The notes: generated from the sequence alone by a model not told the origin. A DNA stretch of 47,853 bases from Candidatus Adlerbacteria bacterium (GCA_903851045.1 CAINNF010000019.1:1-47853); one strand, 5' to 3'; numbered from the stretch's first letter, positions 31,786 to 40,184 are shown. A program made the numbers and translations.

Positions 31786-32958
31786 ATGGTGCATAAATTC
31801 CTACGAAACGAGGGAGCTTTGGTAGTGCAAGGAGCCGCATTGGTGTTCGTTGCCGTTGGTCTCGTCTACGTGCTTGGGTCAACGAAACTTTTCACTATCA
31901 AGTACGATTCGGCTGCAGCGGTCGCTCTTTCGGCGACGACGACCATCGCGACGACCCAAGCGGTGTCGACCGCTCCGGTCATCCCACCGCTCGACGTAGC
32001 CGACTACGACCGACGCATGTGGCTTATGGCGAACAACGGTACGACGACCATGCCGGTGGGATATGGGTCGACTACCTTGCCGCATGCCGCGCTCGCAACG
32101 TCCACACTCGCAACCTCCACATCGAAAGTGAAGAAATTCCTATGGCCGGTGAAGACGGTGTACCCCAACGGCGGCGCGATACTGCCGTTCCACCGCATCA
32201 TCGCGTATTACGGTAACTTTTACTCCAAGGGCATGGGTGTGCTTGGGAAGTATCCAAAGGACATCATGCTCTCTAAGCTCGCCGACGAGGTAGCGAAGTG
32301 GAATGCTGCCGACCCCGAGACGCCCGCGCTCCCTGCTATCGACTACATTGCGGTCACGGCACAGGGGAGTCCTGGCGCGGACGGCAAGTATCGTTTGCGC
32401 ATGCCGGACTCACAGATCGACTATGCGCTCGAGCTCGCCGACGAGGTGCATGGCATCGTCATACTCGACGTCCAGGTGGGGCTGAGCAACCTGCAAAGCG
32501 AACTGCCCCCTCTGGAGAAGTACCTCAAGATGCCGAACGTACATCTCGCGATCGATCCGGAGTTTTCCATCAAGTCCAAGAACAAGCCCGGCGAGGTGAT
32601 AGGCACCATGAACGCCGCCGACGTGAACTACGCGGCTGGCTTTTTGGCAAAGCTCGTCAAGGACAACAACCTGCCGCCCAAGATCCTGATCGTGCACCGC
32701 TTCACCCAGGGCATGGTGGTCGGGTACAAGCAGATCGAGCCTCTGCCCGAGGTCCAGGTCGTGATGGACATGGACGGCTGGGGTTCGCCCGCGAAGAAGA
32801 TAGGCACCTACACCAACTTTATCGAGGCGCAACCGGTACAGTTCACCGGGTTCAAGCTCTTCTATGTGAACGACCTACGTGCGCCCTCCACCCGCATGCT
32901 CACACCGACCGATCTTTTAAAGCTCAGTCCCAAGCCGGTGTTCATCCAGTTCCAGTAG
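31786..32958 (+). CDS. Secreted, membrane-anchored protein of glycoside-hydrolase-like fold (390 aa)
   Basis: An N-terminal anchor helix (GAALVFVAVGLVYVLGSTKL) is followed by a Thr/Ser-rich linker and a globular domain (about 115-390). That domain has HRIIAYYGNFYSKGMGVLGK, VHGIVILDVQVGLSNLQSEL and HLAIDPEFSIKSKNKPGEVI. The strand-and-acid pattern resembles a TIM-barrel glycoside-hydrolase-like family seen in CPR and actinobacterial surface proteins. The enzyme activity is unproven. TACACT lies five bases before ATG, so the mRNA is predicted leaderless. Confidence 0.72.
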   Translation: MVHKFLRNEGALVVQGAALVFVAVGLVYVLGSTKLFTIKYDSAAAVALSATTTIATTQAVSTAPVIPPLDVADYDRRMWLMANNGTTTMPVGYGSTTLPHAALATSTLATSTSKVKKFLWPVKTVYPNGGAILPFHRIIAYYGNFYSKGMGVLGKYPKDIMLSKLADEVAKWNAADPETPALPAIDYIAVTAQGSPGADGKYRLRMPDSQIDYALELADEVHGIVILDVQVGLSNLQSELPPLEKYLKMPNVHLAIDPEFSIKSKNKPGEVIGTMNAADVNYAAGFLAKLVKDNNLPPKILIVHRFTQGMVVGYKQIEPLPEVQVVMDMDGWGSPAKKIGTYTNFIEAQPVQFTGFKLFYVNDLRAPSTRMLTPTDLLKLSPKPVFIQFQ

Positions 32959-33017
32959 GGTGTTGATACGCGCTGCCTGGCAGTGTCGAGGTGCTAGAAT
33001 GAAAGGGATCTTCGCTC

Positions 33018-34094
33018 ATGAAAAATCGCACGCTCCAATCGTACTTTTTGCTCGTGCTGCTGCTCGGCTCGCTTGCGCTTGCCTACTGCATCTTTAGCGC
33101 GTTCCTTGTCCCGTTCGTGCTCGCGGCAGTGTTCGCGGTGGTGCTGCAGCCGCTCCTGCGGTGGGTGAGCTCCTTTGCCCCGAACCGGAGCCTCGCGTCG
33201 GGCCTCACACTTATCATCAGTATCGTGTGCATCCTGGTGCCGCTGGGGTTCCTTGGCGTACTTATCACCGGCGAGGCACAGCGCTTGTACCTGTCGCTCC
33301 TGAACGGGACCGGCGAGGCGTACCTGTTTGTCGCGCTCCAGAACGCACAGCAGTCGGTGCACGCACATGTCCCGCAGGTCGTATTCCCGACGAATCTCTA
33401 CACCTACATCGACCAGTACGCTCGGGCCGCGCTCGGGTGGATCGTCGCTAACTTGGGGGTCATCTTTTCGAGCGTCGCGCTAGTGTTGGTCAACCTGTTT
33501 CTTTTTGCGATCACCCTATTCTATCTATTGCGGGACGGCCCCGCCTTCAAACAGGCGATAATCAAGCTCAGCCCCTTGGACGACCGAGACGACGAGGCGA
33601 TCTTTCAGCGTCTCGAGCGTGCGGTCAACTCCACTATCCGGGGTAATTTGCTGACCGCGTTCATCCAGGGGGTCGTCGCGTGGCTCGGGTTCGCGCTCTT
33701 TGGCGTGCCCAACAGCATCCTGTGGGCACTGCTCGCCTCGCTCGCCTCGCTTATCCCAGGTATCGGCACACTGTTGGTGGTGCTGCCTGCGGCAGGGTTC
33801 TTGTTCTTTACCGGTTCGACCAACGAAGCGCTCGGACTCCTTGTGTGGGGTGTCGTGTTCGTGAGTTCGATCGACAACTTCATCCGCCCACGGCTCGTGG
33901 GTGGCGGACTCCAGATGCATCCGCTCATCGTCCTTTTGTCGGTCCTCGGTGGACTCTCCTTCTTTGGGCCGCTGGGGCTGGTGCTGGGGCCGTTGTGTAT
34001 CAGTCTGCTTTTCGCGGTGCTGGCTATCCATTCGCGTACGAACGGGAAGAAGACTCCCCAGAAGAAGCGCGCGCGCGATATTCCAAAGGCGTAG
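33018..34094 (+). CDS. AI-2E family transporter
   Basis: This 358-residue protein of the AI-2E/PerM superfamily (PF01594) has about eight helices. Typical parts are VPFVLAAVFAVVLQPLLRWV near the start, TIRGNLLTAFIQGVVAWLGF in the middle, and SSIDNFIRPRLVGGGLQMHP near the end. Members export autoinducer-like molecules or act as Na+/H+ antiporters; the substrate here is unknown. TAGAAT is 18 bases before ATG. The cyclophilin gene follows 24 bases after its stop. Confidence 0.9.
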   Translation: MKNRTLQSYFLLVLLLGSLALAYCIFSAFLVPFVLAAVFAVVLQPLLRWVSSFAPNRSLASGLTLIISIVCILVPLGFLGVLITGEAQRLYLSLLNGTGEAYLFVALQNAQQSVHAHVPQVVFPTNLYTYIDQYARAALGWIVANLGVIFSSVALVLVNLFLFAITLFYLLRDGPAFKQAIIKLSPLDDRDDEAIFQRLERAVNSTIRGNLLTAFIQGVVAWLGFALFGVPNSILWALLASLASLIPGIGTLLVVLPAAGFLFFTGSTNEALGLLVWGVVFVSSIDNFIRPRLVGGGLQMHPLIVLLSVLGGLSFFGPLGLVLGPLCISLLFAVLAIHSRTNGKKTPQKKRARDIPKA

Positions 34095-34118
34095 TTTTTG
34101 GTATACTCACCAGTATCT

Positions 34119-34874
34119 ATGACAAAGATCATTCTTGGCGTGATGGGGCTTTTTATTGTTGGGGCAGGGGCGTACTATCTATTACAAGGGAGCGGGCCGG
34201 GTGACGGCGAGAGGTCCGCTGCACAGACGAACGCCGCTGCGGCGGTCGGGACCCCGGTGAACATTCCCACGAACACCGCACAGACAAACCCGGCCCAGGC
34301 AGACCAGGCGGCCGCAACAAGCCCGACCGCGCCTGCGCAAACGGCAGCGACCAACCAACCACAACCAACCACTAACACACCACCTATGCAAAACATCACA
34401 CAAGCCACGCTGCACACCTCCATGGGCGATATCGTTATCGAATTTTATCCGAAGCAAGCCCCCAACACGGTTGCGAACTTCATCAAGCTTGCTTCATCGG
34501 GCTTTTATGATGGGACCAAGTTCCACCGTGTCATCAAGGACTTCATGGACCAGGGCGGCGACCCGCTCACGAAGGATGACACCCAGCAAGCACGATGGGG
34601 GACCGGCGGCCCCGGCTACCAGATTCCCGACGAGATCAGCGCCACCAACAGCAATGTGGTCGGCTCGGTCGCTATGGCGAACTCGGGACCGAACACCAAC
34701 GGGAGCCAATTCTTCATCAATGCGAAGGACAACCACTTCCTTGACCCTAACTACACCGTCTTCGGTCATGTCGTCTCGGGACTCGACGTTGCGCTCGCCA
34801 TCAACAAGGTCGCGACCAACTCCGGCGACCGCCCACTCACACCTATCGTCATCAAAAGCGTGAGCGTGAAGTAG
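34119..34874 (+). CDS. Secreted cyclophilin-type peptidyl-prolyl isomerase
   Basis: The 251-residue protein has an N-terminal anchor (IILGVMGLFIVGAGAYYLL), a low-complexity Ala/Thr/Gln linker to about residue 95, then a cyclophilin domain. Domain motifs are FHRVIKDFMDQGGDP, GSVAMANSGPNTNGSQFFI and YTVFGHVVSGLDVALAI. It assists folding of exported proteins at the cell surface. The catalytic Arg in FHRV and the substrate-groove QFF are present. A TATACT box lies in the short gap after the AI-2E gene. Confidence 0.95.
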   Translation: MTKIILGVMGLFIVGAGAYYLLQGSGPGDGERSAAQTNAAAAVGTPVNIPTNTAQTNPAQADQAAATSPTAPAQTAATNQPQPTTNTPPMQNITQATLHTSMGDIVIEFYPKQAPNTVANFIKLASSGFYDGTKFHRVIKDFMDQGGDPLTKDDTQQARWGTGGPGYQIPDEISATNSNVVGSVAMANSGPNTNGSQFFINAKDNHFLDPNYTVFGHVVSGLDVALAINKVATNSGDRPLTPIVIKSVSVK

Positions 34875-34886
34875 TCCGAACACCCA

Positions 34887-34915
34887 TTGACGAGTCGAAA
34901 GGCTTCTGTTATATT
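34887..34915 (+). promoter_or_regulatory. Promoter of the 191-aa gene
   Basis: TTGACG, 17-base spacer and TATATT. Confidence 0.75.
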
Positions 34916-34923
34916 GCCGACGG

Positions 34924-34948
34924 CTGTACGCGGGCAATGCCCGTACAG
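34924..34948 (+). other. 5' leader hairpin
   Basis: CTGTAC-GC-GGGC-AAT-GCCC-GTACAG forms a strong stem with a two-base bulge between the promoter and ATG 34987. It could stabilise the leader or bind a regulator. Confidence 0.5.
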
Positions 34949-34986
34949 TGTCTACTTAACACTTGTAACACTTGGGAGTTGAAGCA

Positions 34987-35562
34987 ATGTGCCTGTGCGA
35001 TGTGTGTACCCAGGGTCAGGAGCCGGAAGCGGCTCACGATCTTTCGGTACAAGCCTTCTGGCAGATCATCAACGACGCTATCCGCTCGACAGGGCCGGCA
35101 CGCTACTCCAGCGTTCAGACCAGCGACCGCAAGGTCGCCAGCGTGAGCGGCTCGGTGCTGGGTGCCGCGAGACGGCCCCTGCAGCTGATGAGGGAGCTGG
35201 CGGGCCTTAAGCTCGACCTTAGCTGCTCGACCGAATGGGATCAGCGGGCGAAACTGTTCGCCCAGATCAAGCGCCTGGAAGCGGTGCTCGAGATCAGTCT
35301 CGCGTTTTTCAAATTCATCCTGACCGAGGAAGCAGACGCCTGGGGTGAGCCGAAGGTCACGTTGCGTGCGGGCGGGGTCGCGGTCTACACCCAGGAGGAC
35401 AACGAGCGGTATGGCGAGATGGTCAGGGAGATCCAGCAGATGATCAACCGCAACATCGAACTCGTCGGCGGCGGCTCGCCGGTCGAACCGACCGACGAAG
35501 ACGACCCGGGCGCCATGCTCGAGGAGGTTCTCAAGCAGATCTTTGGCAACAGGGCCGCATAG
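34987..35562 (+). CDS. Unknown 191-aa protein with N-terminal Cys cluster
   Basis: ATG 34987 is chosen; GGGAG lies upstream. It begins MCLCDVCTQGQ, a CxCxxC cluster that could bind metal. The rest is mostly helical (LMRELAGLKLDLSCSTEWDQ, KLFAQIKRLEAVLEISLAFF) and ends acidic. No family was recognised. It is an independent unit with a leader hairpin and a very good terminator. Confidence 0.72.
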   Translation: MCLCDVCTQGQEPEAAHDLSVQAFWQIINDAIRSTGPARYSSVQTSDRKVASVSGSVLGAARRPLQLMRELAGLKLDLSCSTEWDQRAKLFAQIKRLEAVLEISLAFFKFILTEEADAWGEPKVTLRAGGVAVYTQEDNERYGEMVREIQQMINRNIELVGGGSPVEPTDEDDPGAMLEEVLKQIFGNRAA

Positions 35563-35575
35563 TCGGCAGCATGTG

Positions 35576-35603
35576 GGCCCGGTCATCGTGACCGGGCCTT
35601 TTT
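35576..35603 (+). terminator. Rho-independent terminator
   Basis: GGCCCGGTCA-TCG-TGACCGGGCC is followed by TTTTT. Confidence 0.93.
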
Positions 35604-35611
35604 GTATGGAC

Positions 35612-35645
35612 GATAAAACCCGGAGTCGTGGTGACGACTCCGGGT
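35612..35645 (-). terminator. Rho-independent terminator
   Basis: ACCCGGAGTCG-loop-CGACTCCGGGT is followed on the minus strand by TTTTATCG. It ends the 73-aa gene. Confidence 0.9.
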
Positions 35646-35658
35646 GCGGTTGTCTGCG

Positions 35659-35880
35659 TCAGTGTGATCGCAGGCGGGAGAACTCTTCGGCTATCCACGC
35701 GTCCGTCCATGCGTCGAGCGCCTGGGCGACCTGTGGGTCAAGCAAGCCAGCTTGGCTTGGGGACTCGTCGCGACCCTCTGCGGCGCGCTTCAAGTCCTCT
35801 ACGTGATCCAGTAGGGACAGTGTTTGCCCCGGCGACAGGCCAAATGTTTTGGCCGCCTTGAGTGCTCGGTGGTCACTCAT
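35659..35880 (-). CDS. Unknown 73-aa protein
   Basis: AAGGA lies eight bases before ATG. The small soluble helical protein reads MSDHRALKAAKTFGLSPGQT, then LLDHVEDLKRAAEGRDESPS. The opening helix-turn pattern could be a small DNA-binding fold, but there is no clear family. It is a single unit with its own terminator. Confidence 0.65.
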   Translation of the reverse strand: MSDHRALKAAKTFGLSPGQTLSLLDHVEDLKRAAEGRDESPSQAGLLDPQVAQALDAWTDAWIAEEFSRLRSH

Positions 35881-35969
35881 CGGGGTATCCTTCTGTAACT
35901 GCGCAATGAACGCGCATCACCACAGTAAAGCGTATGGGGTGCACAGGTCAACTGACGGTGCACACTCGC

Positions 35970-35998
35970 TTGACTCCCCGTCGTTCCTCGACCATAGT
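35970..35998 (+). promoter_or_regulatory. Promoter of the 75-aa gene
   Basis: TTGACT, 17-base spacer and CATAGT. Confidence 0.55.
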
Positions 35999-36055
35999 CA
36001 ATAGTGGAAGGGCATCACCGTCTTGTGCTCCATACTACAGGAAAGGAATATGTCG

Positions 36056-36283
36056 ATGTTCGCATGGGTGCCGCGTGTTGGAACATGGCTACGTCGTCGA
36101 GGTGAAGGGGCATACTTCTGGATCACGGCTGCACTCTCTATCACCGTTCTTTTTCTCGCGTTGTCTTTGTTTTGCGCTGTCGCGTTCTGGGATCGTACGG
36201 TCGGTCATCTTATCGTCGAATGGAAGTTTGGACACCGCATGAGTCCCGCCTTGGCCCGGTCTCGGCACACTCGACGGTCATAA
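36056..36283 (+). CDS. Unknown single-helix membrane protein (75 aa)
   Basis: The second ATG (36056), eight bases after AAGGA, is preferred to ATG 36050. A basic N-terminus (RVGTWLRRRGEGAYF) is followed by one long hydrophobic helix (ITAALSITVLFLALSLFCAV) and a basic tail (ARSRHTRRS). No family was recognised. It has its own promoter and terminator. Confidence 0.65.
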   Translation: MFAWVPRVGTWLRRRGEGAYFWITAALSITVLFLALSLFCAVAFWDRTVGHLIVEWKFGHRMSPALARSRHTRRS

Positions 36284-36296
36284 CCGAGTCCCGCTT

Positions 36297-36331
36297 CGCC
36301 CACCAAGGTCTCTCCTTGGTGGGCGTTTTTA
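36297..36331 (+). terminator. Rho-independent terminator
   Basis: CGCCCACCAAGG-TCTCT-CCTTGGTGGGCG is followed by TTTTTATT. Confidence 0.93.
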
Positions 36332-36334
36332 TTA

Positions 36335-36362
36335 TTGACTTTACTGCATCGGGTTATATAGT
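36335..36362 (+). promoter_or_regulatory. Promoter of the 231-aa gene
   Basis: TTGACT, 16-base spacer and TATAGT, directly after the previous terminator. Confidence 0.65.
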
Positions 36363-36396
36363 CTTTCCAGAGTAACCATGTACGAAAGGATGGGCT

Positions 36397-37092
36397 ATGA
36401 CAACGCAACAGACGTCGCGAGCAGTGCTCGAACCACTGGTCCTGCAGCTGACCGACCCACGAGAAGAGTTTCTCGGCAGGGTCCCGGGCAAGCAGATAGC
36501 GAGCCTATTCGCGCTCTGTGACGACACGGGTCGGGTACGGATCGACCTCGCAATGAAGGCCGTTTGCCCGGAGAAGGATCGAAAACAGGGCCTCACGCAT
36601 CTGCGGAATCTTCGTATGTTCTTCAGTACGGCAGCTCGGGACGCGGGCCTCAAGGTCGACCTAGTTACGGACACGCAGACGCGGTCCGAACCTGCCAATC
36701 GGCATCTCCGTTTCATACACGAGGTGCCGAGGACCACGGCAAAATATATCAAGGCGAACAGGCGAGCTGCTACCGTAGCCATCGAGCCGATCGCGCCGCC
36801 GCTATTTCGCCTCATAGCTGAAGGTGTGGCAGGCTGGGAGATAGTCCAGGTCGGCGAGATCATTCTCAAGAAAGGGTTAGTGGTCTCGTGGAGAGTGCTC
36901 ATTCGGTTGGCGCAACAGATGCTCGATCTGGGCGGTACGCTCGATGATACGCCGGTCAGTACGAAGCGCGTGTTGATCATCGCTTCGTCCCACGAGGTGG
37001 TGCAAGCCATCATACGGGATGTTCCGCCGGACACGTTCAAGAACAATCCTGCGCACATGGAACCCGGGGTGCACTGCACCTTTCACCGATAG
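36397..37092 (+). CDS. Unknown 231-aa protein
   Basis: AAAGGA lies seven bases before ATG. It is a soluble alpha/beta protein. Segments such as CPEKDRKQGLTHLRNLRMFF and VLIRLAQQMLDLGGTLDDTP look helical; VLIIASSHEVVQAIIRDVPP looks like a strand-helix unit. No family was recognised. It lies next to the ParB-like gene but has a separate promoter and terminator. Confidence 0.7.
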   Translation: MTTQQTSRAVLEPLVLQLTDPREEFLGRVPGKQIASLFALCDDTGRVRIDLAMKAVCPEKDRKQGLTHLRNLRMFFSTAARDAGLKVDLVTDTQTRSEPANRHLRFIHEVPRTTAKYIKANRRAATVAIEPIAPPLFRLIAEGVAGWEIVQVGEIILKKGLVVSWRVLIRLAQQMLDLGGTLDDTPVSTKRVLIIASSHEVVQAIIRDVPPDTFKNNPAHMEPGVHCTFHR

Positions 37093-37107
37093 CAACCATC
37101 ACTTCTG

Positions 37108-37146
37108 CCCGCAACGTCCCTTGAGTGGGGCGATGCGGGTTTTTTA
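37108..37146 (+). terminator. Rho-independent terminator
   Basis: CCCGCA-ac-GTCCC pairs with GGGGC-ga-TGCGGG, followed by TTTTTTAT. Confidence 0.88.
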
Positions 37147-37153
37147 TACCTCC

Positions 37154-37183
37154 TTGCATGCATGGAACCATCTTGTGTATGCT
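37154..37183 (+). promoter_or_regulatory. Promoter of the ParB-like gene
   Basis: TTGCAT, 18-base spacer and TATGCT. Confidence 0.55.
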
Positions 37184-37232
37184 GCCCGAGGATAGTTCGT
37201 GCCTTCCCATCAACCGTACGAGGAGACGACCA

Positions 37233-38471
37233 GTGGATGCGCTTGTGGTGCCAGAGACTCGACTTGCGAGGCAACACTTTCTTTGCCCGATGACCGGTGG
37301 CGACGTCACCAAAGACGTGTGCCAGACCCTTTCGTGGGTCGGCAAAAACAACGCGAACTCGTGCGTTCGCCACCAGTGCGGGTCGCCGTGGCGGCTGTGC
37401 GCCGGTTGCATACGCGAAAGTCGAAAGCCCGACGTGGTCGTGCGGCCCGGCGAGCGGCTGTGCCAATTCCATATCGACCATGGCGAGGCGACCAAACGTC
37501 CCACCAGCCCGATGCTCGTGGGCACGGTCACGACCAAGGAGGTGCAGACTACTGAAGAGGGTCTGGCTATCCTGCAGCGGGTGCGCGTCGCTATCAGCAA
37601 CGCACGACTCGAGGTGATCCCGGTCGAGCGTATCGTGCCGATGCCGAACCAGCCGAGGAAGCACTTCAATCAGGACCGACTGCGCCAACTCGCCGACTCG
37701 ATCGGCGTCGCAGGCCAGATCATGCCGGGGTACGTACGCGTGCTCCCCGGCGACGAGGTCCAGCACTACCAACTGGTCGACGGCGAACGTCGCTGGCGCG
37801 CGATACTGATGGCAAGGATAGCTACCTATCGCGCCATGGTCGTCGACATCGACGACGTCGCGGCGCAGTACCTCGTGTCGATCATCGCGAACTTCAACCG
37901 CGAGGGTCACACGACGCTCGAGTTGATGGAATCGGTACGGGTGTCCTTCGAGGAGCTCAAGCTCTCGGCCGAAACCATCAGCGAGGTCACCGGCTTCTCG
38001 GTCGCTTACGTCTACCAGCTCTACAACCTGCGGCACCTGGTGCCAGAGGTGCTGGCGCTGCTCGACCCGGAACTCCCGCAAGATAAACAGCTCTCAAGGA
38101 GTGCCGCCATTGCGATCTCGAAGCTCGAACAAGGGCACCAGCTTTCGTACGCAACGAAGGTCATCTCGAGAGAGATACCGCTCGGGAGCCTGCGCACCGT
38201 CGTCCAGACGCACGCCGTGCGCACAGGGCAACAGATCTCGTCTCGCGCATCGAAGCCGTCCGACCATCGACGCGATATCGTGCGAAGGGTCGAAAAGCTC
38301 GGACGAAGCGTCGGTTTGGTGCGTACACAGCTCGCCGCGATGCCGCCCGCGACCATCAGCGGGTGGTCGCCTGCCGATGTCGAAAGCATGATCGGCGACC
38401 TCAACGAGATACAGGCAGCGATCACCGCTTCGATCGATGCGCTCAAAAAAGGCCACCCGAAAGCGCGATAA
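37233..38471 (+). CDS. ParB/Spo0J-like nucleoid/partition-type protein with Cys-rich head
   Basis: GTG 37233 follows AGGAG by seven bases (412 residues), which is preferred to the ORF-track start. The N-terminal 90 residues carry many Cys and His (CPMTGGDVTKDVC, CVRHQC, CAGC, CQFH), a likely zinc-binding module. The ParB N-domain follows (VIPVERIVPMPNQPRKHFNQ, LVDGERRWRAILMA), then a helix-turn-helix (AETISEVTGFSVAYVYQLYN). The GERRWRA box is the CTPase/DNA-clamp motif. No ParA partner is next to it, so it may be a regulator or a remnant of a plasmid or integrative element. Confidence 0.85.
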   Translation: MDALVVPETRLARQHFLCPMTGGDVTKDVCQTLSWVGKNNANSCVRHQCGSPWRLCAGCIRESRKPDVVVRPGERLCQFHIDHGEATKRPTSPMLVGTVTTKEVQTTEEGLAILQRVRVAISNARLEVIPVERIVPMPNQPRKHFNQDRLRQLADSIGVAGQIMPGYVRVLPGDEVQHYQLVDGERRWRAILMARIATYRAMVVDIDDVAAQYLVSIIANFNREGHTTLELMESVRVSFEELKLSAETISEVTGFSVAYVYQLYNLRHLVPEVLALLDPELPQDKQLSRSAAIAISKLEQGHQLSYATKVISREIPLGSLRTVVQTHAVRTGQQISSRASKPSDHRRDIVRRVEKLGRSVGLVRTQLAAMPPATISGWSPADVESMIGDLNEIQAAITASIDALKKGHPKAR

Positions 38472-38483
38472 TGCTCGCGTTCT

Positions 38484-38517
38484 ATGCCTGCTTCAGTACC
38501 TTGAAGCAGGCATTTTT
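38484..38517 (+). terminator. Rho-independent terminator
   Basis: ATGCCTGCTTCA-GTACCT-TGAAGCAGGCAT is followed by TTTT. Confidence 0.93.
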
Positions 38518-38546
38518 AATACAAGAATACATCCGGTGCGTAGGTC

Positions 38547-38574
38547 TTGTCAGATACCGCGGCACCGGTATAGT
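38547..38574 (+). promoter_or_regulatory. Promoter of the 81-aa gene
   Basis: TTGTCA, 16-base spacer and TATAGT. Confidence 0.6.
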
Positions 38575-38618
38575 CAGTGGGGAACAGTATCGTTCTTTGT
38601 GTTGTTTTGGAGGAAGCT

Positions 38619-38864
38619 ATGGTTTGGACGAGCACACCACGGCGGCAGGACAAGCTGGAGCCCGCCAAAGCGGTCGACCAAATGACCCTTGCGGAGGCTA
38701 CCGCAGCCTTCAACGAGACGACACGCAACCTGCATCGCGAGAGCATCATCGCCAACCCGGCCGCGCAAGTTGGCGACGCGCCGGTGCTGGCTCGCGCCAA
38801 GGCACTGCGCCGGCGCATCGTCGAGCTGGAGGCAAATCAAGAAGCTGCCAGCGAGACGACCTAG
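38619..38864 (+). CDS. Unknown 81-aa helical protein
   Basis: TGGAGGA precedes ATG. It is a soluble, mostly helical, charged protein (MTLAEATAAFNETTRNLHRE, VLARAKALRRRIVELEANQE). No family was recognised. It is a single-gene unit. Confidence 0.68.
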   Translation: MVWTSTPRRQDKLEPAKAVDQMTLAEATAAFNETTRNLHRESIIANPAAQVGDAPVLARAKALRRRIVELEANQEAASETT

Positions 38865-38877
38865 CCCACACACTCAA

Positions 38878-38905
38878 CCCCGCCCAGCATCCTGGGCGGG
38901 GTTTT
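38878..38905 (+). terminator. Rho-independent terminator
   Basis: CCCCGCCCAG-CATC-CTGGGCGGGG is followed by TTTT. Confidence 0.93.
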
Positions 38906-38924
38906 AATATACTAGGACACATGC

Positions 38925-38953
38925 TTGACACAAAAACCAATTAATGATAGGGT
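38925..38953 (+). promoter_or_regulatory. Promoter of the 116-aa gene
   Basis: TTGACA, 17-base spacer and TAGGGT. Confidence 0.65.
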
Positions 38954-39000
38954 ACTATCGGTGCTCATTTCAGAGTCCACAATATAGAAAGGCTAAAAAC

Positions 39001-39351
39001 ATGGCTCACGTTGCAGTCGCCGGTAATGTCAAAGTCGAAACGCCCGCCAACCAGAGCATCGATCCCGACTACGGCATCCACAAGTGTGGAATGGAAGCCG
39101 ACCTTCGCAGGAACGGCTTCGACAAGTATGCCGTCCAGGAGCAGGTGCTCGGCCACTCGCACGCCATCGTGCAGGCCCTGCTCGCCGGCACCCCGGTGCC
39201 GGTGCATCCGCGCCCCGGCATCCAGCTGTTGGCTACGCATGTGGCCAACGTGGTGATCGCCGAGGGCGCCCAGGGGCTTGCCATGTATATGGAGTTCGAC
39301 CTGGACGATCTGTCGGAGCAGGCGACGAGTGCCCATATTTCGTCCTGCTAG
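39001..39351 (+). CDS. Unknown 116-aa protein
   Basis: AAAGG lies eight bases before ATG. The soluble protein has a beta-rich start (MAHVAVAGNVKVETPANQSI), a helical middle (FDKYAVQEQVLGHSHAIVQA) and an acidic end closing ISSC. No family was recognised. The terminator after it is followed only 17 bases later by the ATG of the phosphoribosyltransferase gene, with no promoter between, so some read-through is likely. Confidence 0.7.
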   Translation: MAHVAVAGNVKVETPANQSIDPDYGIHKCGMEADLRRNGFDKYAVQEQVLGHSHAIVQALLAGTPVPVHPRPGIQLLATHVANVVIAEGAQGLAMYMEFDLDDLSEQATSAHISSC

Positions 39352-39381
39352 TCGCTGGACGTAGCGTCGCCGAATGGAGGA

Positions 39382-39411
39382 GGGCGGCCCGATACCGGGC
39401 CGCCCATTTTT
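39382..39411 (+). terminator. Rho-independent terminator
   Basis: GGGCGGCCCG-ATAC-CGGGCCGCCC is followed by ATTTTTG. Confidence 0.9.
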
Positions 39412-39427
39412 GTAGGAGGAGACGTGC

Positions 39428-40066
39428 ATGTTCTTTGACGATCGAACCGACGCAGGCAAGCGACTTGCCGCACGTGTGGCAGAGCAGCTCGCCTCGGCCA
39501 AAAACTACCACGTGGTGGGTCTGGCGCGCGGTGGGGTGCCGATCGGCTTTGCGGTCGCGCAGGCGCTCAACCTCCCGCTCAGCGCACTGCTCATCGACGA
39601 TATGACCTGTGAGGAGGGGCAACTCTTCGTCACCCCCTTCGGCACTGGCCAGCTCTTCCAGCATGAAGCCGAGTCTCTCTACGCCGAGGATGTCGCGCTG
39701 CTCCCCGTCACCAACTACCAGGAGCTGCTTGCGTCAGTACGCGAGCGTCAGCAGCGCTTCAACGGCGACTAATTCGTGCCTGGTGCACATGTCATCCTCT
39801 GCGATGATGGGGTGGTCAGTGGCAAGACCGCTCGTGTTGCAGTGACGATGCTGCGCCAGTACTTCGGTGTCGAGTCGATCGTGTTCGCCACACCGGTCAT
39901 ACCAAGCGCGTTTCGCGCCAGTGACGTTGATGCCGACCAGGTCATCTACTGGCGGCGCTCGACACTCCAGGCACCACCGACCGGCATGTTCTATCGGTCG
40001 TTTGGTGATGTGCCGGACGATACCGTCGCCCAGCTCGTCAACGAGCGTCGGCTCGTACTCGCCTAA
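39428..40066 (+). pseudogene. Phosphoribosyltransferase (COG1926-like), split by an in-frame stop
   Basis: GGAGGA precedes ATG 39428. The frame runs to TAA at 39770-39772, then continues open in the same frame to TAA 40066. The first part has YHVVGLARGGVPIGFAVAQA, and the second has the PRPP loop VILCDDGVVSGKTARVAVTM and VFATPVIPSAF. Together they make one complete predicted phosphoribosyltransferase of the PF00156 fold. GTG 39776 could restart translation but has no Shine-Dalgarno. It is either a recent pseudogene, a read-through case or a sequencing error. Confidence 0.82.
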
Positions 40067-40077
40067 GGTCCTTTTTC

Positions 40078-40110
40078 GCCCACCACGTCTCATAGCGTGG
40101 TGGGCATTTT
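40078..40110 (+). terminator. Rho-independent terminator
   Basis: GCCCACCACG-loop-CGTGGTGGGC is followed by ATTTTCG. Confidence 0.85.
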
Positions 40111-40154
40111 CGTATTGCCACCACTCGCACAGAGTCCTGTCTCGACGCGCTCCT

Positions 40155-40184
40155 TATTCGTACATTCTCAAGAATGTTGGAATG
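40155..40184. repeat. Palindromic repeat, copy 1 (left arm degenerate)
   Basis: The right arm GAATGTTGGAATG and centre TCAA are intact. The left arm matches 10 of 13 positions of the full element. The TGA stop of the regulator gene lies in its centre. Confidence 0.8.
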
